NCBI GenBank assembly: GCA_010645155.1
Contig: CM021323.1
Span: 5,211,349-5,275,348 of the forward strand
DNA length: 64,000 bases
Reading direction: 5' to 3'
From: Tigriopus japonicus
Taxonomy: Eukaryota; Arthropoda; Copepoda; Harpacticoida; Harpacticidae
The position numbers and the translations under genes were made by a program. A model generated the notes under the pieces. That model ran no database searches. It was not told the origin of the DNA and worked only from the letters and a program-made list of their open reading frames with translations. Below, in pieces: positions 1 to 12,870 of the stretch. Each line of letters starts with the position of its first letter. The stretch's first letter is position 1.

Positions 1-1776
1 TTGTAAATGTCTGGCCAAAGTGGTTGTGCCGAAATTTGGTGTTTTATAAAGTCGGTCACACTTGAGGCATCGGGATACAGTTTTGCTAATGCTCTCGAAA
101 TACCGTCTAGTCCAAGATCGGCCGTGCATGTTGCCTTCTTCGAGCTTCTCAATACGCTCATTAATGGCTTTGATCTCTTCGACGGATTGGCTATTACTGA
201 CGCTCTCAAAGATGCCATGTCTCTGTATATGTCGATGAAGATATATCGTTGCGCCATTGGGGGTACGATAGAGCCGGTCACATTTAATACAGCGAGCAGA
301 ATTGGATCCAACGGCCTTGAAATGACTCCAGACTGAAGATCGTTGATTCCTGGGTGAAGAGGTTTTCTCATTTGGAGTCATGGCCGAGTCCGCCGAAGAC
401 TTGGATTTGGCATAGTGATGTTCGTCGGTGATAGTTGGGCTTTTTGAAGGTTTAGCTTGGTCGGGCTCGTGGGTGTCCATGGCTTCTTCTTCTTCTTCTT
501 CTTCTTTGACATCGAGCGCATTTGGGCTCAGCTTCTTATTTTTGTAGTTCGTTTTTCGTTTGGCCTGGACCACTAGCGTTACACTAATGGCATGGACATG
601 TTCCAAATGTCGGGCTAGACTGGTGGTGCTGCCATTCGGCGTGGGAAATGTCTCTTGACATAATCGGCATTGGGCCACGCGAGACGTCAGATGAAGGCAA
701 TACTTCCACACCTCCGAGCGCAAATTGGAGCTCTTGGAGAGATCGTTGTCCGGCAAGGGATCTTGGTCCGAATCGCTCAGTTCCTGGAGGTCGGGCTCAA
801 ACTCCGGTTCATCCTCGGGTGGATGGGACTCGTCTTCGGAATCCCAGATCCCGATCGCGGCCGGGGTAATTTCGGGTTTGGGAGACACGGGCTCAGGGGA
901 AATACCATATAAAGCTTGAGGTTCAATCTTGTGCCTGTCCCTTAAATGGGCCGCTAGAGCACTTTGATCGGAGCCTCGAGGTGCGGCGACCTTGATATAG
1001 CACAATTGACACTGCGCTCGTCCCTCTTGCATGGCGTCAAAGTATTCCCATACGTTGCCCCGACCCGCCGTTATTGGTTTACACGGGCGCGCCAACATGG
1101 ATTGGGTGGACTTGGTGCCCAAATCAATCGCGTGGACGCCGGCCAAATGCCGCATCATGGACGTCGTTCCACGATTCGATTGTTGTAAGATGCGATCGCA
1201 TTTCTTACATCGCACCCGCATATTGGGTAAGGCATCAAAATATTGCCAAACTGGTGAGCTTTTCACAATTGATCCTTCGGACAAAGCAATGACAGTGGGT
1301 TGGTGTTGAAGGGCGTTGGTTTTGACATCCGGAGACGACAGAATCGGACTTTTCTGGGGCGAAGAAGCCGCTTTGGGTACCATTGGAGAACTTGACTCGG
1401 GCTTATTGGGATCGGCCAAATGATGTTCCTCGGATAAATGCTCGCTCAAGGTGGCCTCGTTCAATCGCGGGGATTCTTGGAGAATGTCCTGACACAGTTG
1501 GCAAATGGCCGCTTCCGGCGTCAAGGATTGAAAATGTTTCCAAACCCATTCATGGCATGGGGATGGAGGGGTAGGTGGTGGTTGGTTGGGGGGCTGTTTG
1601 GCGCTGATTGCTGGCCCAGCGGAGTTTTGATCGATGTGGTGCTGGCCTGAAAGATGGCGGATGAGGGTCATGGTGGATCCGGAATCGTCCAGCGCTAAGA
1701 TTCGCGAGCATAATTTGCACTCGGCCCGCGGACGACCCGGCAAACGCCGGCAAAATTCCCACACCCAACTACTCAT
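1..1776 (-). CDS. Multi-BED zinc finger protein, partial (runs off the left edge)
   Basis: The minus strand is open without a stop from an ATG at 1776 to base 1 (592 codons). An in-frame TAA at 1860-1858 lies upstream with no other ATG between, so 1776 is the best start. I see at least seven BED-type fingers, each with an aromatic VW/SW start and a C-x2-C...H-x4/5-H pattern. Their leading Trp residues are near residues 6, 77, 177, 243, 357, 483 and 555. The first finger uses C20, C23, H41 and H46. The linkers are low in complexity, with a run of seven Glu (GAA codons, about 486-506) and Ser/Pro-rich stretches. BED fingers are DNA-binding modules found in chromatin-boundary proteins and hAT transposases. 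No transposase domain is visible here. The function is unknown; a nuclear DNA-binding role is inferred. No intron is seen in 1.78 kb. Confidence 0.85.
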   Translation of the reverse strand, partial: MSSWVWEFCRRLPGRPRAECKLCSRILALDDSGSTMTLIRHLSGQHHIDQNSAGPAISAKQPPNQPPPTPPSPCHEWVWKHFQSLTPEAAICQLCQDILQESPRLNEATLSEHLSEEHHLADPNKPESSSPMVPKAASSPQKSPILSSPDVKTNALQHQPTVIALSEGSIVKSSPVWQYFDALPNMRVRCKKCDRILQQSNRGTTSMMRHLAGVHAIDLGTKSTQSMLARPCKPITAGRGNVWEYFDAMQEGRAQCQLCYIKVAAPRGSDQSALAAHLRDRHKIEPQALYGISPEPVSPKPEITPAAIGIWDSEDESHPPEDEPEFEPDLQELSDSDQDPLPDNDLSKSSNLRSEVWKYCLHLTSRVAQCRLCQETFPTPNGSTTSLARHLEHVHAISVTLVVQAKRKTNYKNKKLSPNALDVKEEEEEEEAMDTHEPDQAKPSKSPTITDEHHYAKSKSSADSAMTPNEKTSSPRNQRSSVWSHFKAVGSNSARCIKCDRLYRTPNGATIYLHRHIQRHGIFESVSNSQSVEEIKAINERIEKLEEGNMHGRSWTRRYFESISKTVSRCLKCDRLYKTPNFGTTTLARHLQ

Positions 1777-1904
1777 GGTGCGGATGGGAGGCTCGGGCGA
1801 TCGAGCTGGCCGCTCAGCCTCAAGACAACGCACCCCAATCGCTAAAACTAAACAAACTTATGAACGGTTCTTAGTATGGTCCTGTATAGAGTTTCATAAG
1901 AGTT

Positions 1905-4900
1905 TATGAGCCCTATATTTCTAACAAATCTTCGTAAACAAACTTTTCAGCGTTGCCAAAATCGGGTATCATCATGCCAGTTTTAAAGGTCAATCGTATG
2001 TTAAAATAGCGACCTAAATGCCTTACGATAGGAAGGCAATTCTTCCAAATAGGGTCCACGAACTTACCGGGGGGCGTCTTCATACAGCAAGAGCAATGGA
2101 GATAAGAAAAAGAGCAAGGAAGTGCTTAGATTGGGGAATTGTTCAAGAGAATTTGGTAGTGAAGGAGAAGTAGAAATAGCCAAATGACACATAAGTTTGA
2201 AACCATTAGAGACTCCTAAACATAAGTTGGTTTATAGAAGGTCATAGTTATGATCATCTCATTTAGGATTCTTTTTTCTGATTTGTTGGTTCTGATTGAA
2301 GAAGAAACAGACCAAAAGAAAAATGCGCGGGGGAGCTAAAATTAATAGCTCAATTGTTTTGTCTGCACCAAAGCACGCTGCAAGCATGCTTCCATTATTG
2401 ACTTCAAGGGTATTTCAAGCCGGCTAGAGCATTTCAAATGAAATTTTGGTTTGAAAATCCATTACGAAGAAGTTGTTATTAATATGGCGTCGTTTTAAAA
2501 GCCTGATAACGTTAAAGAAACTCACAAAGAGTGGCAGTCAATTGATGAAGTATGCTTCAAGCGTGCATCTCTAAACACACATATGGCCTAATGAATAATT
2601 TTAAATCTTAAAAGCGACTTCACAATACAAGAACAAAATAAATTTGCGTAACCAAGAGCATTAAGATCATCTATGGAACTAGTGGCACCGTCAAGGTCTT
2701 AAAATTAAGATCAAATACTTGAAAATCCAAGTGCTGCCAAAGGTGTAGATGCACTGTCAGAGAGTATTTTGTGGATTTTTTCAAGTTTTAGACTTAACAA
2801 GAGGTTTTTCATTGTGTCTTTTGAAGTATTCAAGATGTTTTATTTCATCTAATAAGTCCTTGATCACAATATTTTATGCAAAGTATGAAAGGTCATTCTG
2901 ACACATTATTCTCATCACTAAGAGTGCATTTTGTTTTGGTTTGCTAACACCATGCTTACTGTTTTACTTTGAAATAAATGTTCAAACTGGTTTCAGTTTT
3001 ATCCAAGAAGATAGTGATATCAAGGAAAATTTACTCACCAAAACTCAAGCCATTGGCTATGATATCATTTCATAACCAATTATGACTATGATATGTTTGA
3101 GAATAGATTCATCATTACAAATTAGGAATTAATTTGTTTCATTAATAATTTAAATCCAAATAAAGAGTATTATGCTATGTTAGTAAATTGTAGAGGGAAA
3201 AATCAAAAGGGTAAACCCGGGTAAACCCTCTTGGTAGATAAATTAACTTAGAATGAATCCAAGAAATAAAGAGTTGATGATTGATCTTCTGGAGAAACAA
3301 AAACGGCTAAAAGACAAGTCACAAAAACATCTTAAAAACCTCTTGTTGCTTTGCGGATTTTTTATGAAAACAAAGAAAACTTTCAGTCCTGGATGAACTC
3401 AATTTCAAAAATTGGTCAGTAGTTTCTGCAATAAAAAGTTCAAAGTAAGAATTTTGTCTTTCTCAGTAATATTATTCTCAAATCAAATGCTACTCTTGTA
3501 TGAGGAGATATTCTGTTATGTTTTCTGATGAGGAGGAAACTAATCTTTTCTTTTGCATTGAAATACAAACATTTTTATATCCAGCTTTGCCTATATTTAT
3601 GAACTTTTTATAATCCAAATTCGTTTGTGTTAGATGAGTTTTTATTTTGGCTTTAACATAAAAACAATATGGTGGTGGAAATATTGTGTTGAAAAAGTAC
3701 AACCTAAATTGCACAAAAAATGAAGTGCAACTGAGAACGCCGATATACCTTGTCAAAACAATTGTGTCTTTCTTATACTTTGAACCAAAATATTTCAGTA
3801 ATGTGTGGACAGTTTGACATGATCAAACATCCAGTGTCCCTTCAATAAATTCTAGGATGGTTTGGATTAATTTAGGATGTAATGTAAAGACAAATAAGTG
3901 CGAATTTATTGCTGGAACATGAAGCAGGATACGGTCACTTTGATGTCCATTGCCTTTTTCATGCAGGGTTCTAGATTGCTTTAAATCATTGTAAAAACCT
4001 AAATGGGATGAAGTAAGTTTTACTTGGTCCTGGAGAAAGGGGAGTAGTTTGGAAACATCTCCAACAAAAAAGAAGTGACATTATTCGGTCCAACACAATT
4101 CAAGAGCTCATAGAATTTCGACCATCATTTCCATTTTCGCAAAGGAAAGACACCTTAAAAATGTAGAAAATTCTTAAATCGTCCACACTTTCCAATCTGG
4201 TTGATAACATATTAAACATCAATTTCAAAGATAGAAAGATTTGTTGGGGGTCGATTGGATGATAAGTGGTTATAAAATGAAACTTTGAAATTACTTTGCT
4301 TCAAATTTTGGAATAAAGCTTTCTTATTGGGGTGTAGTTGCAATTCTTGGTTGAAATCGAACTAAAGGAGACTCTTCTTTCATTTGCATTTGTAGTCTTA
4401 AACCAATGAAGGAAAGGATCCTTTTGATTGGAGCAAGACTACTTTTATAGTTACTTTTTTTTATTTCAATTTATTTATTAAGAGTTCATGCCCTTGCTTA
4501 AAGGAGCAAGAGCTCTCATTTGTTCCAAGATTGAGATAATTTATATCCATTTGTTATCAAATTACTGCACGAAAAAGTTCAAAATGCATGCTTTGGTTTA
4601 TTTCTAGAAAATCTATATTTTCTGAACTTTGAACAGAGTTTTCTAATCTGCTGTTTTTTTTAGCTTTGTCTTTCGCCGTTATGGTTTTTCTATCGTTCTT
4701 GTTCTATTGATTCCTCTTTCCTCTGATTTCCTTTCCCTTGTTTTAGGTGGGTTTAAAAAGAGCGTAACAAACTCACAGTGTGAGGGACACAGGAAGCAAC
4801 AGTAGGGGACTGATAAGTGTAGTTAACAACGTTAGGTTATTTTATGTTGTTGGTACTACACTGTTCATTAAAGGGGAAAAAGACAACGTTAATAGCCTTA

Positions 4901-5255
4901 TGTATTCTAAAACACTTAAACTAACCTAAGCTGACCAAAGCCAACCCACATCTAATTAACCTTACTTATGGGTGTCATTGGGCTATTTTCTTGAAACAGC
5001 TTTGTAATCCCATCCACAACCTCCTCCTTGCTTATTCATCTCTCTCCCTTGCTCTTGGTGCGTGCACATGACACCCTCCCCTCCCTAGAGTGTTCGTGGA
5101 CCCTACTCAGAAATAACCTTTGTAACATGAGACATTTATTTCGGGCATATTTATGTTTACGTATGTTTGACCTTTAAAACTGGCATGATGATACCCGATT
5201 TTGGCAACGCTGACAAGTTTGTTTACGAAGATTTGTTAGAAATATAGGGCTCATA
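1905..5255. mobile_element. Non-autonomous DNA transposon with 89-bp terminal inverted repeats
   Basis: Bases 1905-1993 and 5167-5255 are inverted repeats of 89 bp that differ at about one position; the outer end is TATGAGCCCTATATTTC. The 10-mer GTATAGAGTT occurs at 1884-1893 and immediately after the right end at 5256-5265, as a target duplication would. On the left, 11 extra bases (1894-1904) separate it from the repeat, and with the repeat end they form the near-palindrome TCATAAGAGTTTATGA. The 3.2-kb interior is AT-rich; its longest reading frame (88 codons, 3490-3756 minus) resembles nothing I know. A long duplication of about 10 bp fits a Mutator-like origin, but the ends differ from the MULE at 14540. 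Confidence 0.82.
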
Positions 5256-8200
5256 GTATAGAGTTATCAAAAAGCAGCTGCGCCAAATAAGCTGTCATTC
5301 TCGAAGAAAGTTCAGGGTTGCCAAAATGAAAAAGCTGTAGCCAGATTTAAAAGAAATATGATAAATTCCATAACAATGAACATTTGTCAATGGCGGCCCT
5401 GATTATCGAACGAAGGAACGATTATCGGCGCCACATTTTCTGGGATCGAAACATCTATACTACAGGTTACGTCGAGCACATCCAAGAAAGCCCGAGGGAA
5501 TCAGTGAATCAGCGAATCGTCCGTGAAATCAGATGTCACAAAATGAATGAACCACGGGCTGGGAGTGCCCGCCAAAATGCCCGCCGTTCAGAAAAGAGTA
5601 AAGAAGGTATATTAATCATTCACATTACCAACAAAAATCCCTGCGTCGAAAGTAAATTGATTTTTCTACCTATTTCTTTTGTCTTAAATCAAATCTGTCT
5701 GTCATCAGAATTGAACATAATGTAACAACCTTAAAACTACAAAGGTACTCATTATTAGATTTCCCAATTGCCACTCATTCAAGAAAATGAAATATGTTCG
5801 GATCATTATATGAAATATGTAATGATATACTTTCAAAGAAGTAAAGTGAGTCTGACCATGTACCCCTGAAAGGGGTTTCACCTCAACCTACACCTTCAAA
5901 CCTCTTTTTCCCCAATACGTAGGAGGGTCCAAAACTCAACAAGTACAAAGTGTTTCTCCCATGTTAAAAACTCGAGGGCCTGTATCCTTACCACCTCATT
6001 TGTGAAAATTTGGCCTAAATATATGCTTATCTTGTACACTACCAATGACTTTTTGTAAAAATCTAAATTCTAATTAGCTATTAAGAAACAAGAAACAACA
6101 TTCATTCAATAAGAATGGCAGAAATATATTAACCAGAGGCACTGAAAGGGTACAAAGTAAAAGCAAACATCATAAGCATGATAAATTGAAAGTAAAAATG
6201 AAATTTAGGCACACAATTTCATATCAAGAAAGATTGAGCAATAATGCTATCCAAGATTCACAAATTAAATGAAGATTTCAGAGAATGACAGCTAAATAAA
6301 AAGTGAAACATAAAGCAATGATTTTCTCGATGATGGTAGCAGAAATGTGGATCAAATAACAAAATTTTGTAATCAAATCCCACCACAGTATCATTTTGGT
6401 TAGAAGGAGACATACATGGATCATATTTGCCAAAGGATAACGAAGTTCATCACTAAGAATTGTGGTAGACGGGACTTTAGTAGATTGGTATATTGGGTAT
6501 ATTTTGGTAGCTTGAAAGTATTCTGATTGGTTTTATTCCTTGACCCTGAATTCTACACTTTTCTGAATTCTTCTTGATCTTTTGTTTACTTGGAGTTTTT
6601 ACTACCCAAAGATGGAGAGCACTCTTGGTTATTGTTCATCAATGGACAATGAACCAAGGTAGGAAGGCGAGAGTAAAAATAGTCCAATTGGAAGTTCTTC
6701 TCAACATTTGCTTCTCTGTTAATTTTCTGCGTCCTTGTTTAAGATAGGGAAACATTAGCCACGGCCATGTAAGTGAGGGAAAAGTGTTGATTGAATCTTC
6801 CTGGTGCTGGAAACATTTTTGACCGAGATGTGTTGAGATTGCAAATCACTAGAAGTTACGTAGCATATGGCTGAATATGTTACATTCATAACAACACATG
6901 GGTATGATGATTAGGGTTTCAAAATTTCCAGCAAAACATTGTTAGGTAAAAGTGTTTTGTTCAATATTTCTCACTTTTATAATCAATTCACAATTCAAAA
7001 TGTTGATGCCAATTTACTAATTTTAAATATGAGGCATCCAAATTGATCAGAATGATGAAACAAAGATATTTAATAAGACCGGCAAAACAATTTTAATCAT
7101 TTTATGACGTTTTCGAAAACTGAAAATTTTGATGTCCATTGCTGTTACTTAAATTGTTATTTTCTCGGCTTTTTTGCCAATTTAATTTACTTTCAAGTTT
7201 CAAGGTTCTTTTTATGCCATTTTTGTCTCTCAACTTGTCATCTGTTCAAGGTCAATTAAAACTTTGCGTGGCTTTAAGATCCTACGAATTTGTCAGAAAT
7301 TTGAAACCCAAATAATGTTTGTCTGTAACTGTTGGTCCTTCAATGCTTTGAGATTTTCCGGTAGATTTCCTTTGTACAGGCATGTAGCAATATGCATTTC
7401 CACTGCATGCCATCACTGGCTCAAACGGAAAAAATTGGCACTGAAGACTGAGAACTGGCAACATTGCAATGAATTCTTTCTTTGATCCTTGATCACTACT
7501 GGCAAAGCAAAGACGAGTCACGTACGTCGGGTCAGGAACCTCTCACCACAGGAACCTCTCACCACAGGACGCGAACTTCAGCTGACGCGTAGCCCAATGA
7601 GGCCCTTAAACGGTGCGGCTCTGCAGTGAATTTGAACGAAATTGTCAAAAAACGATAGAAATAGGTGTTTGATAGCAAACATCGCTTCAGAACATTGTTG
7701 CAGCATTAGATAGCGCTCCTTTTCCTACCATTCATTTTTATAATGCTGCTTTCTGTTCTCGGGAATTAGTCAAAACTGAGCTCCTTCAGACCAATATCTC
7801 GCACAAAACGGAGAATGGATCTCGAATAAGTGCATATGTAACTTAAATTCAGACAACGAGTTCAGTTATACTTCGATCAAGTTTCATGAAGATGGGGCGT
7901 CTTTTTAGAAAACTGTGGCCATGTTATTAACAATGAAACTCACAGCCACAGTATCCACACTCTTCCCCATAAAAACATCATTTTTAGTCAGCATTTTATC
8001 GTCTGAAATCCTTGAAATCCATTAGATGCCAAATATCAACATTTTGATCAGCCAAACCGAGAGGAAGCACGAGATTAAACAATTTTTTTGTCAACTAATA
8101 GTTGAGTTGTTGATGATTCCCTCACACTGATTATTCATGCAGAATGCAGTGAAGAACAGATCACCCTCATGGAGCACTGTATTCTTCGCTTTGATGGTGT

Positions 8201-11200
8201 TGTTTGGTACTTATAATCTGAAACCATTGGTATTTCAGGATAAGTTGAATAGGGTTGATAATGAGTGGTGAACGTGATTTACCCAAGAGTGGGTTGCATT
8301 TAATTATCTCTAAGAGACAGATACACAAACTAGAATCATGCCTAGACAATTTGTTCACTGATTTAGTTCAAAATATTGAATATTGAGTCCATAACACTTC
8401 CCTATCGTTCACTCCAGAGGGCCTCATTGGGCTCTCAAAAACAACAACAAACAGCTGTCTTCGCATCCTCTTCTGTAAGTATATCCATGGTCGGGTTTAG
8501 CTGTCAAACGAATAGATTCTTAGTCAAACTTGAAATGCCATCAACTTCCTAATGGGGTATTCGTGAAGGAGACACCTGCTGAAGTTGCCTGAAATCGATT
8601 GTAGACGGCGCCACATTTGACTAGGCGAGAACAAAATTTTGCTACGGAAGTACTGCTACCTTGAAAGTCCTTTTTAGACACTATGTCATCAGTTTTTCAA
8701 GGATTTATTGATCTAAAAATAAAAGAAAACAAGTTTATCTCATGATTTTGTCACATTTTTACCCATACACGGGGAAATTTCTTTTCAAAAGCGAGTTTCA
8801 AGTGTACATATAATGTTGCGTAAGTTTGGAAATATCTTTAGTGCGACAATTCCGGCTCGGCAACATCAATTTGATGAATATTTATTGTCGCATCGTTGTT
8901 TGCCGTTGTTTGCGGTCAAAAAATGGACAAATTTGCAGATAACTGACATGACACCTAGCTTTTACAAAATATGCAAAACTTATTTACGTTGGAGTTGCGT
9001 GAATGAAGAATATTATTGCGAACTAGTAGGGAACTAAAATAGACTAGAATCAAAGCTTCTTACTTCAGATTGTATTTTTTCCACAACTTGTAAGAGCCCA
9101 GCCGGAAAGGTCCCACTGCCGATAATTGTTGGCTGAGAAATTGAATGATGAGCTTCAAAGTCGTCGTGCTTGGGGTCATTGAAACTAACATGAATCTGAT
9201 CAAACCACCCTTCCCAGCCAGCCCTGCAACAATTCCAATCATTTATTGGTCGATTTTGGGGTTTAAAACCTTATCAGAGTCCCAGGGACGAATTTGGTCC
9301 TGACCAGACAGAAAATTTTTATTGCTGAAGGAAAGTGGAAGAGGAGGAAGAAGTCAATCCCAGAAAGAACTTTGACATCATGAAAGAAAAGTCTGAATTT
9401 CCGCACCGTATTGTAAGCAAATATCTTGCGCATTAAAGTCAGGCATCCTGAGAAGGTACATTTTCCAGACGCTTGATGATAACTCCAACTTTATATGTGA
9501 AAACAGAAATCAAGCCAGAGAACAGAATGAACAAATTCACTCGCCAATGTGTCCATGAAGCCGGAGTCATTGTCCATCATTTTTACCCATGGATTTGTGC
9601 TTGTAATGGATTCAAAGTTTCCACTGAAAATGGCACAGCAAGTGTTTTGTATTAAATGTCCGTCTCTTGGAAGAATGGCCCAATAGTTTTTGAATTTGTT
9701 TCAAAAGGCTCTTTCAAAAAGCCACCATTATTCCCATTCAATTTAGGATCTTTTTTTCCAGAGCCTTGGATTGCTTCATCCGTTGGTGATCTTCTAGAGT
9801 AGCCGTCAACGTACGTACGGGCACGGAAATAAAGGAAACATAGCTAGGACTACTGCAGGGTAGAAGCCGGGTAGCAAGTAGCAAGAGCCGAGAGACTACT
9901 GCAGTGGATAGAGAGACGTCAGCCAAACAAGGAGAACCCGGGCAGCAAGAGCTACAAAAGAGCGCGATAGAAGGAGGGTAGCAAGAGTCGAGAGAAGCAA
10001 GACGTGCAAGGCGCTGAATCAGAGTGCAACAGGTCTGGGCTGCGTAAGAAAGAAGACCAGCAGGTACTGATGTGTTTCGAGCCGATTTCCCGAGTTTCGA
10101 GCTCACCCGAGCCGAGTTAAAACGAGCCGAGCTTTCCCGAGCCCCCGAGTTAAACCGAGTTAAAAACGAGCCGGAAGTAGGCCCATGATCTTAAAGAGCT
10201 AAATACCTTAGAGGGTATATGAGGAATCTCCACCCGATATCTTTAGCTTCCAACACCATTTAGACATTCTGTATGCCCTGAATGAGATAAATTTCTTTCC
10301 TAAAATTATTCCAACACTGAATTTCTTTAGTTTGAGTGCAACTTGTTACAATTTTGATGTCAACTTTTTGTCGGTCTTTAGACGCTCTAGCAATAAACTC
10401 TTTGCCATGAATTTCATGAAATCACAGCGTGACTGAAAGTTTTTCCAAATGGGGATTTGAATGAATGAGATTATGCAAAACAAAAGATCACCGCATTGGA
10501 ATTGACTTTCCAGCAAATAGGTCTTTACAAAGGGATGCTCCAAATTTTCAAAGGAAAGCCTAAAGTTGCCTTCAGATTAAGAACACGTCACCGCTACTTT
10601 TTGTAGTTATGAACTTCTCGGTTCACACTCGAGACAACAAAACGCACTGTTGACCTAGTGTTAAGACGAACTCGTAAAATTTTGCACTCGTGCCATTCAT
10701 CTGAGTGGCTATTTCGGTGAAATGTCATTCAAAAATGTTTTAAGATAATTCTGTTAAAAACGGTTTGCAAAAGATGTTGGACAGGAATTGCCAATATTTA
10801 GAAAAACATCTAAAATCTGAAATCAGAATGCTTTACAACCTTTCAAAGCAATGTTTAGAATCTTGGAGCATGAGTCTAGGCAATAAAACTTTGCAAATAT
10901 TCTTTGGTACTGGTTATTAATTAACGACATTTTTGGTTAAAAAGCCATTAACTTTGGCCATTTGCCACCAAATCAATCATTGTCTTATGAAATTACATTA
11001 ATTTGGTATGTTTGCAGTTCCATTAAACAGAAGACATAAAATACAAAAAACCACTAGAGTAGGAATAAAGTAAGTAAAAGTGAGTAATGATAGTGCCTCT
11101 TTGGGTAATATTGACATTTTACACCACTTTTTAAAAGAGAATTCTAATTTTGAAATTGCATTTATACTTATCATTAGGCAGGGAGTATTGATGAATAGAA

Positions 11201-11204
11201 TTAC

Positions 11205-11290
11205 AAAATTAGATGATAAATGACGAATAAATTTGCCTAATTAGACGATAAAATACGGTGAAAATTGCATGATTAGACAAAAAAAGACAA
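11205..11290. repeat. AT-rich dispersed repeat, copy 1
   Basis: The words AATAAATTTGCCTAATTAGACGA and nearby GACGAATAA motifs recur inverted near 47970-48060. I take this as an old dispersed repeat or the remnant of a small element. Its ends cannot be defined by eye. Confidence 0.35.
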
Positions 11291-12639
11291 ATAAAAGCTA
11301 TCATTACATGAAAATTAAGTGACTTGTCGAACGTAAAAAATGGAACTAATTTAGTAGAAAGACAAATGAAACTGACTTACACGTAAGGTTTGAATAAATT
11401 TGCAAAATGCAACTTGCACCAAAAATTGCAACTTTCAGCCGAATTCAGCAGAATTAGCAACTTCTTGATTTTTTCACCACAACAGTATCTTTTGGCATGT
11501 TTTGCCTCGATCACCGAAATTCTGCTCGATTTTGCGTGAAATATATAGTTTACACATACCTTTCTGGAACATTTTTAAAACATTGATGCTTTGCAAAATT
11601 TTGGAATAGTTTGTGTAAGGCGAAACTGTGTTCATAAGGAAGCCAAAGGTTAAAGAAAAGACAAACCGAAGACTTCAAACAGTCGCCCAACATTGAGCCA
11701 AAAATTGGCCAAATTTGACATTCATATTTTAAAAGTGACATTTTTAGGCCAAAAATAGCACTTTTTTTTAGCAACTTTTGACAAATTGGGTGTAACTTTT
11801 AACGATTTTTTAGCAACTTTAGGGCTAAAAACTACAACTTAAACCGAGCCCTACTTACAAGACACAAGACGAATTTGAATTAAGAAGAATTAATAGCCAG
11901 TGAAACAAAAAAGACGGTTAAAATTGCTACCCACATTGAAAACAAAATACATGTCCCTGTTGATGGGAAAAATCTGACTGCTTGTGCAGGGACCCTAGAA
12001 CAAGGAAAAGACATGGAATTGTTGGTCCTGCAAAGTTAAGCCATTGATTTAAGTCTACAGATCACTCAAAAGTTGATTATTCATTCTTTTACCAATTCCA
12101 AAAGCATAAAATTTAATCATATGAAACCATTTGGCATTCAAAAATGTATTTGAGCTTTAGTTTGTTGTATTTTAGGCAAAACAATCAGGCACAAGTTCAG
12201 TTTTGCACGAGTGTAGGTTAAATAAAATATCACATTCTTCCCAATATTTGCCATTTTTCATCATAAAAGATAAGAAAATCTAGAATCTTAGACCCCATTA
12301 GACTGAACATGAATGAGGGAAAGTATTGAAGTAATTTATAACTATCATTATCAGTCAATATATGAGCTAGTTATAGTTAAACTGTTATAGTTAATTAAGA
12401 ACACTTTCAAAATTTGTGTGAAAGAAATGGTCAGTAGTACATAAATCAGTTAAAAATCAAGAGTTCACAAATGCCTCTTTTTAAGGGACGTTCCAGTAAG
12501 GCTGAGCTATATCCAAAATCAGATTTGAAATATTTTCAAAATTTCATATTTCAATACTTGCAAAAGTGACAAAATATCCAATATGTATTTTCTTCAAAAG
12601 CCAAAAATATTTGGAAGATTTTTTTTGACATTGCCATTA

Positions 12640-12870
12640 TTTGGTATTTTTGTCTATGTGCACCGATTTTCCATATTTGTTTCTGGTAATTTGATGCATT
12701 TCGTCGTTTTTGGAGGCAAACTTGTTTAAACAGTACAATTTTTTTATGTTTCCTTAATAGATGGCGCAGTTTTTTTCCATATCACAGTGATTTTGGTTGT
12801 GAATGTCTAATCTTAGTACAAGTGTCATTTTGTAGAGATTTTTGTATTTTGGGTTCAATTTGGGTAAGCT
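12640..12870 (+). repeat. Dispersed repeat, copy 1 (partner at 60555-60800)
   Basis: This stretch aligns in the same orientation with 60555-60800. Shared landmarks in order are the TTTGGTA..TTCGTC region, AATAGATGGCGCAGT, a GGTTGT-AATGT segment, TTAGTACAA-TGT and TTTGGGTTCA/TTTGGTTCA. Divergence is high (indels, many substitutions), so these are old copies of one interspersed family of unknown class. Confidence 0.55.
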
